A stretch of DNA of 64,000 nucleotides, taken from contig LCZK01000005.1 of NCBI GenBank assembly GCA_001025035.1, positions 124,001-188,000 of the forward strand. The letters run 5' to 3'. Positions 25,181 through 34,111 of the stretch are shown piece by piece; the stretch's first letter is position 1; every line of letters begins with the position of its first letter. The stretch comes from Actinobacteria bacterium IMCC26207. Lineage in GTDB: Bacteria; Actinomycetota; Acidimicrobiia; Acidimicrobiales; Microtrichaceae. Below the pieces are notes generated by a model, which worked only from the letters and a program-made list of their open reading frames with translations, was not told the DNA's origin and did no database searches. Position numbers and translations under genes: made by a program.

Positions 25181-26059
25181 ATGATTCTGGAGCTCGGAGC
25201 GGCTTACTCCTTCGACATCACCTACCGAGCTTTAGTTATGGGAATCCTGAACCGAACCCCTGACTCGTTTTTTGATGGCGGGCAATACTTCGATTTTGAT
25301 GGATTCCTAGAAAAGGCCGATGGCCTTGTGCGCGATGGGGCAGATTTTCTTGACGTAGGTGGAGTCAAGGCTGGCCCTGGCCCCGAGGTTTCAACTGAGG
25401 AGGAGCTCGAGCGGGTAGTGCCCGCAATTGCGGCGCTCCGCTCGCGTTTCGATCTGCCAATTTCGGTAGATACCTGGAACCCTGTGGTTCTGCGCGAGTC
25501 CCTCTCGGCCGGGGCTTCAGTAGGAAACGACATTTCTGGATTTGCACACCCTGACTACCTGCCGATCTGTGCAGAGTTCGATGCCAGCGTGGTGGCCACA
25601 CATATACGCCTCGGCCCACGTATTCCTGATCCAGAACCGGTCTACGAGAATCTGCAGGTAGAGGTACGGGCATTTCTTCAGGGTCGCGCTCAGGCAGCGC
25701 TTGCGGCTGGTATCCCGCATCAACGAATCATGGTTGATGACGGCATGGATCTTGGTAAAACCGAGCCGCAGTCGCTCGAGTTGTTGCGTTCTTCCGAGCA
25801 CCTAGCCTCGCTGGGCTATGCAACCTTTCTCTCGGCTTCAAACAAGAGATTTCTAGGAGCGCTGCTTGGCACTGAGGTCACTGACCGCCGTCAGGCCAGC
25901 CATGCCGCACATGCCTTGGGAATCGCCAAGGGCTGTCGGGTGCTGCGAGCTCACGATGTAGTTGGTGCTCGCAGAACAGCCGACATTCTGGCAGCGCTGT
26001 TGCAAGCTCATTCGGAGGATCCCGACAGCAGCGACCAATCTGCACTGCGAGCTTCGTGA
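25181..26059 (+). CDS. Dihydropteroate synthase-like protein (FolP2 type)
   Basis: A 292-residue TIM-barrel protein of the dihydropteroate synthase superfamily. It keeps NRTPDSFFDGG, ISVDTWNP, ND-IS-F, DDGMDLGKTEPQSLELLR, SNKRFLG and RVLRAHDV. The loop that reads GGESTRPG in true synthases reads GGVKAGPG here, the same change I recall in mycobacterial FolP2, a paralogue reported to lack synthase activity. Canonical folate synthesis by this protein is therefore doubtful. TAGCTT (25168-25173) lies 7 nt before the ATG inside the end of comEC, a possible leaderless promoter. Its stop overlaps holA. Confidence 0.85.
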   Translation: MILELGAAYSFDITYRALVMGILNRTPDSFFDGGQYFDFDGFLEKADGLVRDGADFLDVGGVKAGPGPEVSTEEELERVVPAIAALRSRFDLPISVDTWNPVVLRESLSAGASVGNDISGFAHPDYLPICAEFDASVVATHIRLGPRIPDPEPVYENLQVEVRAFLQGRAQAALAAGIPHQRIMVDDGMDLGKTEPQSLELLRSSEHLASLGYATFLSASNKRFLGALLGTEVTDRRQASHAAHALGIAKGCRVLRAHDVVGARRTADILAALLQAHSEDPDSSDQSALRAS

Positions 26060-27081
26060 TGCCAAATCCGACAGCAGCGAACTCTCCGGTGTACCTCCTC
26101 AAAGGAAGCGATGAGGTCCTGCTTGGCACTGCCGCAAGCGAGTTGGTGACCCGACTCATTGGCGAGGGTGATCGTACTGAACTGCTCGACACCTTCAGCG
26201 GAGATGACTACCCGATGAGTCAGGTGATCATGGCCGCCACCACGATGTCGATGTTCGGGTCACGAGTCGTTGTTGCCCGAAACTGTGCCAGGTTCTCAAC
26301 CGATGAACTCGCTGCAGTGCTTGCGTATTTAGAGAATCCAGCTCCTGAGTCAACGCTGGTGCTCATCTGGGAAAAGGCAGTCGCCCCAGGTACCCGAACC
26401 TCGCCGCTTCCCAAAAAACTTAGCCAAGCAATCAAAGATGCTGGCGGTGAAATTCATGATTGTGGCCTGCCAGGCGGCAAAGGGAGGTCGATGTGGGTTG
26501 ACGATCAGCTCGCTGCCTCTGCTGTGTGTTTGAGTAGCGGAGCGAAACGCGTGCTCGTTGAACAACTTGGCGAAGATCTCAGTCGGTTGGCAGGAATTTT
26601 GACCGTGCTCGAGGCCACCTTCGGCAACGAAGAAATCAGCCCCGAGGACCTTGAGCCGTACCTTGGGAATGCCGGCGCCGTGCCGCCATGGGAACTGACT
26701 GATGCAATTGATGGCGGTCGTGTTGCAGAGGCAGTTGAAAAACTTCAGCGGATGCTCGCTGGAGGCGACCGGCACCCGTTGCAAGTGATGGTCACCCTGC
26801 AAACGCATGTAGAGCGCATGTTGCGCCTAGATGGCAGCGGGGTTCGCGATGACAAGCAAGCCGCAGCGCTGTTGGGTATGAAGGGCTCGACCTTTCCAGC
26901 AAAAAAGGCGCTCACTCAGAGCAAAAAGCTTGGCACGGCCAAGCTGTCAAGGTGCATCAAACTTGTGGCCGCAACCGATGTCGACCTTCGTGGCCGAACC
27001 GATCAGCCAGGGGAACTCTTGCTCGAGACGCTCGTAGCTCGGCTCGCAGCGCTTTCGGCAACGGGGAAAAATCGCCGATAA
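26059..27081 (+). CDS. holA: DNA polymerase III delta subunit
   Basis: A 340-residue clamp-loader subunit that opens the beta clamp during replication. It begins with the family's YLLKGSDEVLL, continues with DTFSGDDYPMSQVIMAATTMSMFG and VVVARNC, and ends with the helical collar domain. ATG 26059 shares one base with the folP2-like stop (TGATG); GTG 26056 is an alternative one codon earlier. The comEA-comEC-holA-rpsT order is typical for bacteria of this group. Confidence 0.92.
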   Translation: MPNPTAANSPVYLLKGSDEVLLGTAASELVTRLIGEGDRTELLDTFSGDDYPMSQVIMAATTMSMFGSRVVVARNCARFSTDELAAVLAYLENPAPESTLVLIWEKAVAPGTRTSPLPKKLSQAIKDAGGEIHDCGLPGGKGRSMWVDDQLAASAVCLSSGAKRVLVEQLGEDLSRLAGILTVLEATFGNEEISPEDLEPYLGNAGAVPPWELTDAIDGGRVAEAVEKLQRMLAGGDRHPLQVMVTLQTHVERMLRLDGSGVRDDKQAAALLGMKGSTFPAKKALTQSKKLGTAKLSRCIKLVAATDVDLRGRTDQPGELLLETLVARLAALSATGKNRR

Positions 27082-27116
27082 CTGCAGCCGGAAAATGTAG
27101 CCAAGCCTGAAGCTCG

Positions 27117-27191
27117 GTTAATCCGGTGGGACAGTCAACCCGATGGGGTGGTTCAGCCGGGGGGACAGTTAACCCGATGGGACAGTTCAGC
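27117..27191. repeat. 17-bp tandem repeat (4.4 copies) between holA and rpsT
   Basis: Four consecutive 17-bp units start at 27117, 27134, 27151 and 27168, plus 7 bp of a fifth. The fourth reads GTTAACCCGATGGGACA; the others differ by a few bases. The array sits between convergent genes and the fifth unit runs into the rpsT stop codon region (27187-27189). Confidence 0.92.
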
Positions 27192-27453
27192 TAGCTACGG
27201 ACTCTGCACGGGTGCGAGTCAAACGTGACTTGCGGCGTGCTGCAGCATTCTTGTGAAACACGCCTTTGGAGGTCGCCTTATCGATTGCGCGAACGGCAAC
27301 CTTGGTCAACTCTTCGGCATTCTCGGCGCCTTCTGCGATGGCCAACTCGGCGTGCTTGACGCGAGTCTTGACCTCGGAGCGAACGGCCTTATTGCGCTCA
27401 CGCGCTAGTTCATTGGTGCGGTTACGTTTGATCTGGCTTTTGATGTTCGCCAT
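27187..27453 (-). CDS. rpsT: 30S ribosomal protein S20
   Basis: An 88-residue, highly basic 16S rRNA-binding protein of normal S20 length. It starts [20 protein letters not shown] and contains [23 protein letters not shown], the conserved C-terminal signature. It lies antiparallel between holA and lepA, the usual position in actinobacterial genomes. Confidence 0.97.
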   Translation of the reverse strand: MANIKSQIKRNRTNELARERNKAVRSEVKTRVKHAELAIAEGAENAEELTKVAVRAIDKATSKGVFHKNAAARRKSRLTRTRAESVAS

Positions 27454-27653
27454 GAGGGGCTGTCTCTATTCGATTCTGTAGTGAAGGTGTGCCTGCAACT
27501 TCGGTTCTGCTGCAGTCCCAAGTGGACAGCTGAACCAGCCATTCGGGAACCTGTAGAGGATAGCCACCTGAAGCGCTGGAGTCATCTTCGCGAGAAGGAA
27601 ACTCGCGCTGCGATGCAGAACATGGGCTCAGAAGCGGCCAGAATAGACAGACC

Positions 27654-29441
<1,788 letters not shown>

Positions 29442-29465
29442 CTCCCCCCGATCTCGGTTCGGTGC

Positions 29466-29490
29466 TGGCACTCGCGTAGACTGACTGCCA
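29466..29490 (+). promoter_or_regulatory. CIRCE-like operator directly in front of hrcA
   Basis: TGGCACTC-N9-GACTGCCA is an inverted repeat with one mismatch. It resembles the HrcA operator TTAGCACTC-N9-GAGTGCTAA in arm sequence and in the exact 9-bp spacer. Its right arm touches the hrcA start codon, and its spacer holds the -10-like TAGACT (29477-29482), so repressor binding would block RNA polymerase. Confidence 0.65.
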
Positions 29491-30492
29491 ATGCTCGACG
29501 ACCGAAAGTCCGCGATTCTGCGTGCCGTAGTTCAGCAGTACATCGAGACTGCCCAACCAGTGGGTTCGTCGACGGTGTCTGCTCGGACTGAGGTGGCGGT
29601 TTCCTCGGCAACGGTTCGCAATGACATGACTCAGCTTGAGCGTGAGGGCTATCTGGTGCAGCCCCATACCAGCGCCGGACGCATCCCAACCGAGAAGGGG
29701 TACCGGTTCTTTGTTGACACCCTGACTGGAACCGAGTCGTTGAGCCCGACGAACGTTCGATTGGTGCGCGATTTCTTTGCCACGACTCATGGTGAGCTTG
29801 AGCAGATGCTCGCCGAAACTAGCCGCTTGCTCTCAGATGTGACTGGAACAGCCGCCGTGGTCGTGGGAGAAGCCAACGAGGTGTCAACGGTTCGCTCCGT
29901 GCAACTCGTCGACTTGTCCCCACGAACCATTTTGGCAGTGATGGTTATGAGTAACGGTGCCATCGTCAAACGCACGATGGAGTTAGACAAAGACGTCACT
30001 CCGTCGGAGCTCAGCGCAGCACACGCGTTGGTCAATGACCGCATGGTTGGCTCCTCCCTGCATGCACCGACTCCCAAGCTCGCAGTGCCGCAACAAGAAG
30101 GCGCGGCACTAGCTGCAGCTGCGATGAGTGCGTTGCGAGAAGCTGCGGAGGCAGAGGGCCAGCATATGTTTGTGGATGGTCGCTCACGAATTGCGGGCTC
30201 CTTTGATGCACGCGAAACAATCGAGGCCGTGCTCGGAATTCTGGAACAGCAGTTTGTGGTGGTGAGTTTGCTGAAGGAGCTCGTTGACGGCGGTCTGGCC
30301 GTGTCAATTGGCTCCGAAAGTGGCGTTGCCCCGCTAGCTGATTGTTCACTAGTGGTCGCCCCCTATCAGGTGGGCGGAGAATCTGTTGGGGCCATTGCGG
30401 TACTTGGCCCTACTCGAATGAACTACCCCGAGACTCTGTCGGCTGTGGCGTTAGTGAGCCAGCGGTTGAGTCGTCTACTAACTGAAGGTTAA
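29491..30492 (+). CDS. hrcA: Heat-inducible transcription repressor HrcA
   Basis: A 333-residue repressor of heat-shock genes. The N-terminal winged helix (KSAILRAVVQQYIETAQPVG; SSATVRNDMTQLEREGYL) and RIPTEKGYRFFVDTL are typical, as is the C-terminal ISIGSE-like segment (VSIGSESGVAPLADCSLV). TAGACT lies 8 nt before the ATG inside a CIRCE-like palindrome, and there is no ribosome binding site, suggesting a leaderless, autoregulated transcript. dnaJ follows 2 nt later, giving an hrcA-dnaJ operon. Confidence 0.96.
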   Translation: MLDDRKSAILRAVVQQYIETAQPVGSSTVSARTEVAVSSATVRNDMTQLEREGYLVQPHTSAGRIPTEKGYRFFVDTLTGTESLSPTNVRLVRDFFATTHGELEQMLAETSRLLSDVTGTAAVVVGEANEVSTVRSVQLVDLSPRTILAVMVMSNGAIVKRTMELDKDVTPSELSAAHALVNDRMVGSSLHAPTPKLAVPQQEGAALAAAAMSALREAAEAEGQHMFVDGRSRIAGSFDARETIEAVLGILEQQFVVVSLLKELVDGGLAVSIGSESGVAPLADCSLVVAPYQVGGESVGAIAVLGPTRMNYPETLSAVALVSQRLSRLLTEG

Positions 30493-30494
30493 GT

Positions 30495-31622
30495 GTGGCT
30501 GATCTATACGAAATTCTTGGAGTGGGTCGCGATGCAACCCCCGAAGAGATCAAGAAGTCCTATCGAAGTTTGGCGCGTGAGTCTCACCCTGACGCCAACC
30601 CCGACGACCCAGACGCAGAAACCCGATTCAAAGAACTCTCGGCTGCATATGAGGTCCTATCCGATCCCGCTAAGCGTGATCGCTATGACCGCTACGGAAG
30701 TTCAAACGGGTTCGACATGTCTGACCCGTTTGGCAGTGGTGCTGGCGGATTAGGCGACCTATTCGACTCGTTCTTTGGGGGGAATAATCCCTTTGGTGGG
30801 GGAGGTGGCCGGAGTCGCGGCCCAGCAGGACCACCTCCAGGCGAAGACCTAGACGTGCAGACTGTTCTTGAGTTCACCGACGCAGTGTTCGGCTGCCAGT
30901 GCGATGTGACTGTGCGAACGGCAGTCTCCTGCGAGGAGTGCAATTCCACTGGTGCAGAGCCTGGTAGTTCGGCAGTGCAGTGCGGCGATTGCGGTGGGAC
31001 TGGCGAAGTGCGCATTGTGCGTCAGACCGTGCTCGGGCAGATTGTGTCTGCCTCGGTGTGTCGCCGCTGCGGTGGTCAAGGCCAAGTGATTGCATCTCCT
31101 TGTCAGGTTTGCAGCGGTGCGGGTCGCCTCATCGAAGAAAAGACCTACACGGTGGACGTGCCGGCAGGAGTGGACGAGGGTTCAACGTTGCGACTGACGG
31201 GACGCGGCGCTGTTGGCATGCGTGGAGGTTCTGCAGGCGACTTGTATGTCCGCTTGCGTGTCAAGCCGCATGAGCGTTTTGCACGTCACGGCGATGACCT
31301 TGTCGAGGAGTTAGACATCTCGATGGTGCAGGCAACTCTTGGTGCAAATATCGCGCTCGAAACCCTTGATGGGGTAGAGGAACTAGTCGTTCCTCGCGGA
31401 ACACAAGTGGGCAAGGTCTTCAAGATGAAGGGTCGTGGAGTTCCCCGCCTGCATGGAAATGGGCGAGGAGACCTGTTGGTCCGGGTTGGAGTCGAGATTC
31501 CACGCAAGCTTGAACTTGAAGAAGAAGACCTGCTTCGCCGCTTTGCCGAGGTGCGCGGTGAAGAGGTAGCTCCTGCTGATGAGGGTTTCTTTAGTCGGTT
31601 CAAGACCGCGTTCAAGAACTGA
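30495..31622 (+). CDS. dnaJ: Chaperone DnaJ
   Basis: A 375-residue Hsp40 co-chaperone with all class I parts: J domain (about 1-66) with HPD in SLARESHPDANPDD, a Gly/Phe-rich linker, four zinc-binding CxxCxGxG-type motifs (CEECNSTG, CGDCGGTG, CRRCGGQG, CQVCSGAG) and the C-terminal substrate-binding domains. Pairing with hrcA rather than dnaK is the pattern of the second actinobacterial dnaJ. GAAGG precedes the GTG start. Confidence 0.97.
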   Translation: MADLYEILGVGRDATPEEIKKSYRSLARESHPDANPDDPDAETRFKELSAAYEVLSDPAKRDRYDRYGSSNGFDMSDPFGSGAGGLGDLFDSFFGGNNPFGGGGGRSRGPAGPPPGEDLDVQTVLEFTDAVFGCQCDVTVRTAVSCEECNSTGAEPGSSAVQCGDCGGTGEVRIVRQTVLGQIVSASVCRRCGGQGQVIASPCQVCSGAGRLIEEKTYTVDVPAGVDEGSTLRLTGRGAVGMRGGSAGDLYVRLRVKPHERFARHGDDLVEELDISMVQATLGANIALETLDGVEELVVPRGTQVGKVFKMKGRGVPRLHGNGRGDLLVRVGVEIPRKLELEEEDLLRRFAEVRGEEVAPADEGFFSRFKTAFKN

Positions 31623-31630
31623 GGCTGAAC

Positions 31631-32377
31631 GTGGAGTCTGCAGCAGGGCTCACGCCGTGGAGGTCTGCCGCCGCTCAGGTGCTGGTGAGCAATCTAGATT
31701 CCCCCGAGCTTGAACCCGATGACCTGCATCATCTGCAGCGGGTACTCCGGCTACGGGCTGGTCAGGAGGTGTGCGCTACCGACGGAGCGGGAGGCTGGCG
31801 GTCTTGCGCATTTTCGGCAAGCCGTGAGCTAGAGGCGCTTGGCGAGCAGCATCAAGAGCTACCTCCCGAGTATCCGGTGACGGTGGGGTTTGCTGTGGTC
31901 AAAGGGGAGCGGCCCGAGTTGATTGTCCAAAAGCTGACCGAGCTTGGGGTGGACAGGATTTGGCCATTTATGGCCCAACGCTCAGTAGTGCGCTGGGACG
32001 AGGAGAAAACTGCGAAGCAGCTCGAGCGATTGCGGCGCGTTGCTCGAGAGTCCTGTGCTCAGAGTCGAAGGCTGTGGCTTCCAGAAGTTGGGTTTGCTCC
32101 GGACTCGATTCCGCCGGGACGCGCAGAGCGACTTGCAAGCTTTGAGCAGGTGCGTAACAGCGGGGCAGTTCTGGCGAACATGGGCGGATCTGCGTTGAAG
32201 CGTGCCGATCGTATTGTCTTGGTTGGCCCGGAAGGTGGCTGGGATTCGGCCGAGTCTGAGGGTGCTGCCTGCGTGACCCTGGGCGAGCATGTACTGCGCG
32301 CTGAAACCGCAGCGATTACTGCTGGCGTTCTCCTTACCGCCCTCCGTGCTGGCATTGCAACCGAAAACCTGAGATAA
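31631..32377 (+). CDS. rsmE: 16S rRNA (uracil-1498-N3)-methyltransferase RsmE
   Basis: A 248-residue SPOUT methyltransferase. The N-terminal PUA-like part includes DDLHHLQRVLRLRAGQEVCATDGAGG. The catalytic knot is visible as QRSVVRW, ESCAQSRR, LVGPEGGWDSAE and VLRAETAAITAGVLL. It follows dnaJ by 8 nt with GAGG before the GTG start, and closes the lepA-hrcA-dnaJ block. Confidence 0.93.
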   Translation: MESAAGLTPWRSAAAQVLVSNLDSPELEPDDLHHLQRVLRLRAGQEVCATDGAGGWRSCAFSASRELEALGEQHQELPPEYPVTVGFAVVKGERPELIVQKLTELGVDRIWPFMAQRSVVRWDEEKTAKQLERLRRVARESCAQSRRLWLPEVGFAPDSIPPGRAERLASFEQVRNSGAVLANMGGSALKRADRIVLVGPEGGWDSAESEGAACVTLGEHVLRAETAAITAGVLLTALRAGIATENLR

Positions 32378-32463
32378 TCACTCTGCGCGGTTTATTGTCC
32401 CGCTTAACGCTTCGGCACCGAGCGATTATGACGCAGAGTGAGCAGTCAAAACTGACCGTTCAT

Positions 32464-32516
32464 GTAGTGAGCAGTGAAGTACCAGTAGTGAGCAGTGATG
32501 TATCAGCAGTGAGTAG
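32464..32516. repeat. 21-bp tandem repeat upstream of the bldD-like gene
   Basis: Two full 21-bp units start at 32464 and 32485 (GTAGTGAGCAGTGANGTAYCA) and a partial third starts at 32506. A related GAGTGAGCAGT occurs at 32437. The array fills the leader region between rsmE and the bldD-like gene. Confidence 0.88.
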
Positions 32517-32575
32517 CCCAGTCGGCGGCGTGGCGATGGGTAAAGCAACAGAACTCGATTCAGGTGGGAGATGAG

Positions 32576-33097
32576 ATGTTGAACGAAGACGGTATTGGTG
32601 AGGACCCAAGCGGTGAGGCATATGGCAAGGCGGTTGGCGAGCGCCTTCGGCATATCCGTCGCCAGAAGCGGCTATCACTTCAAGAGGTAGAGGCCGTCTC
32701 TGCCCAGGAGTTCAAGGCAAGTGTGCTTGGTGCATATGAGCGAGGAGAGCGTGCTATTTCGGTGCCTCGCCTGCAGCGTCTGGCCCAGTTCTACAAGGTG
32801 CCCGTGGATCAACTCTTGCCTTCGGTCGACGGGGAGAGTGAAGAAGACGAGGCCCTTCGCCGCATTGCAGATAATGGTGGCGCCAAAATCGACCTGACCC
32901 GCCTTGAGCAAATGAACGATACCGAGTCGCAGATGCTGTCAAGGTACCTGCGCATGATTCAAGTTCAGCGCCAAGACTTCAACGGAAGAGTGCTGACCAT
33001 TCGCCGAGATGACATCAAGGCAATTGCCTGCATTCTCGGAGTGAGCGAAGTGACTGCTGATCTTCGCTTGGACGAGATGGGTCTTCGCCTGGGTTAA
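32576..33097 (+). CDS. BldD-like DNA-binding regulator with c-di-GMP-binding motif
   Basis: A 173-residue regulator. The N-terminal XRE-type helix-turn-helix (about 16-70) includes VGERLRHIRRQKRLSLQEVE and LGAYERGERAISVPRLQRLA. The C-terminal domain holds RQD-N8-RRDD (codons at 32969-33013), which matches exactly the RxD-x8-RxxD motif used by Streptomyces BldD to bind tetrameric cyclic di-GMP. In Streptomyces BldD controls development; the target here is unknown. ATG 32576 is chosen because GGGAG lies 5 nt upstream; GTG 32564 would overlap that site. Confidence 0.88.
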   Translation: MLNEDGIGEDPSGEAYGKAVGERLRHIRRQKRLSLQEVEAVSAQEFKASVLGAYERGERAISVPRLQRLAQFYKVPVDQLLPSVDGESEEDEALRRIADNGGAKIDLTRLEQMNDTESQMLSRYLRMIQVQRQDFNGRVLTIRRDDIKAIACILGVSEVTADLRLDEMGLRLG

Positions 33098-33145
33098 GGC
33101 AGCTCTGCTAACCGCCGGCTCGGTTCCGTCCCGGTGCTCGTGCCA

Positions 33146-33769
33146 TCAGGCTGCACTCCGGGAGCGGAGGTAGCTGGTCTCGCCGTACAGGGGCACTCCG
33201 TCACGCGCGACCTCGGCTAGGACGGGTTCGCTCCTGGTGGTCCGGGAGTCGATCTCCTCCTCATCGAAAGCGAGGACTCGAACGTCGTTGCCGGTCCAGG
33301 CCGTAGCGTCAGCGCTCAGCCTCGCGACGTCAGCGCTCCACCGCTCGTCCTCGTGGGCGACCCCCCGTGGCCGGACCAGGAAGAGGTCGATGTCACTGTC
33401 GGTCCGCATGTCCTGGCGGGCAGCTGAGCCGAAGAGAGCAGCGTACGCCGGTGGGTGGGCGAACTCGCCGAGGCGGGCCCTCAATCGGTCGACGAGCGTC
33501 TCGAAGGAGCGTGCAATGGCCAGAACTCCATCCACGGCTAGGTGAGAGCGGTTGAGTTCGTAGACGTGGGTGCGTCCAACCCGGCGATCGGACAGGAGGC
33601 CCTCGCCAGCGAGCCGGTAGACCGCCTTGCGCACCCCGGCCTCGGAGTACTCGCCGATCAGCTGGTGGATCTCTGGGACAGAGAAGGCTGCCTCGGCCCG
33701 GGCAAGCACGAGCAGGACCGACCCGTCGACAGTCGGCGTCACGGAGCTGAAGGGCTGCTGGAGGCGCAT
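33146..33769 (-). CDS. Winged-helix / nucleotidyltransferase-domain protein
   Basis: A 207-residue protein with an N-terminal winged helix (FSVPEIHQLIGEYSEAGVRKAVYRL in two helices, then EGLLSDRRVGRTHVYEL) and a MNT-type minimal nucleotidyltransferase domain (FGSAARQDMRTDSDIDLFLV, with the GS and D-x-D catalytic signature, then NDVRVLAFDEEE). Such proteins act as self-regulated AMP/NMP transferases, sometimes in toxin-antitoxin pairs, but no HEPN partner gene is visible. Base composition is clearly richer in GC than its neighbours (33301-33360 counts 43 of 60), suggesting acquisition. A strong leaderless promoter with an inverted repeat lies upstream. Confidence 0.82.
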   Translation of the reverse strand: MRLQQPFSSVTPTVDGSVLLVLARAEAAFSVPEIHQLIGEYSEAGVRKAVYRLAGEGLLSDRRVGRTHVYELNRSHLAVDGVLAIARSFETLVDRLRARLGEFAHPPAYAALFGSAARQDMRTDSDIDLFLVRPRGVAHEDERWSADVARLSADATAWTGNDVRVLAFDEEEIDSRTTRSEPVLAEVARDGVPLYGETSYLRSRSAA

Positions 33770-33774
33770 AATTT

Positions 33775-33805
33775 ACAATAGTACAGACTTATTGACTATT
33801 GTCAA
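33775..33805 (-). promoter_or_regulatory. Leaderless promoter and operator of the wHTH-nucleotidyltransferase gene
   Basis: On the minus strand TTGACA (33800-33805) and TACTAT (33778-33783) are 16 bp apart, and TACTAT is 8 nt from the ATG. The perfect inverted repeat ACAATAGT-N12-ACTATTGT (33775-33802) overlaps both boxes, and TTGAC-N4-GTCAA (33792-33805) overlaps the -35 box. This layout suggests autorepression by the encoded winged helix. Confidence 0.6.
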
Positions 33806-33810
33806 CTATC

Positions 33811-33876
33811 GGGGATGACGTGTCCGCCTGGCCGCTGGCGCGATCTGCTCGGCCGCAGCGCCAGGCGATCGTCCCC
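33811..33876. repeat. Long imperfect inverted repeat
   Basis: CGCCTGGCCGCTG (33825-33837) pairs with CAGCGCCAGGCG (33856-33867) with one bulged base, and the outer GGGGA (33811-33815) pairs with TCCCC (33872-33876). It could be a terminator-like or transposon-end hairpin. Confidence 0.55.
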
Positions 33877-34008
33877 GCAGGCGTGACCCGCACTCAGTCT
33901 CCGGGGCGCCGCTTCGTATCCTGCGAAAGCGGCCGTCCACGGCTACTTGCCGTCACCCTCGCACTCGCCACAGTCACCGTAATGCTCGCAGCCCCCGCCG
34001 GGGTCCCG

Positions 34009-34063
34009 GAACCTAATGTCACCATGTCAATCCCACCCTCGCAGTGAACCTAATGTCACGATG
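34009..34063. repeat. 18-bp direct repeat, GAACCTAATGTCAC[C/G]ATG
   Basis: The copies at 34009-34026 and 34046-34063 differ at one base. They lie at the border where the GC-rich patch returns to normal composition, which suggests the footprint of a mobile element, but no transposase is present. Confidence 0.7.
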
Positions 34064-34111
34064 GTAAAAAAGAGCTAATGCCGGATATCAGTTCACAGGC
34101 TTTCGACCTGA

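Larger units (their letters stand above)
33770..34111. other. Gene-free GC-rich stretch with repeats
   Basis: Besides the promoter at 33775-33805, this interval holds a long imperfect stem-loop (33811-33876), a GC-rich tract with no convincing gene, an 18-bp direct repeat (34009 and 34046) and an A-run (34065-34071) that reads as a T-run downstream of the minus-strand LysM gene. An 82-codon plus-strand frame (33799-34047) has no recognisable domain and is not called. The stretch looks like the remnant of inserted DNA. Confidence 0.6.

Noticed and set aside
27117-27191. CRISPR array
   Set aside because: The units are directly adjacent with no spacers, and no cas genes are present.
32426-32678. 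Minus-strand frames with repeated Leu-Thr-Thr residues
   Set aside because: They are translations of the 21-bp tandem repeat and overlap the bldD-like gene.
33799-34047. 82-codon plus-strand frame in the GC-rich patch
   Set aside because: It overlaps a promoter and a long hairpin, has no domain or ribosome binding site, and its composition follows the GC-rich background.
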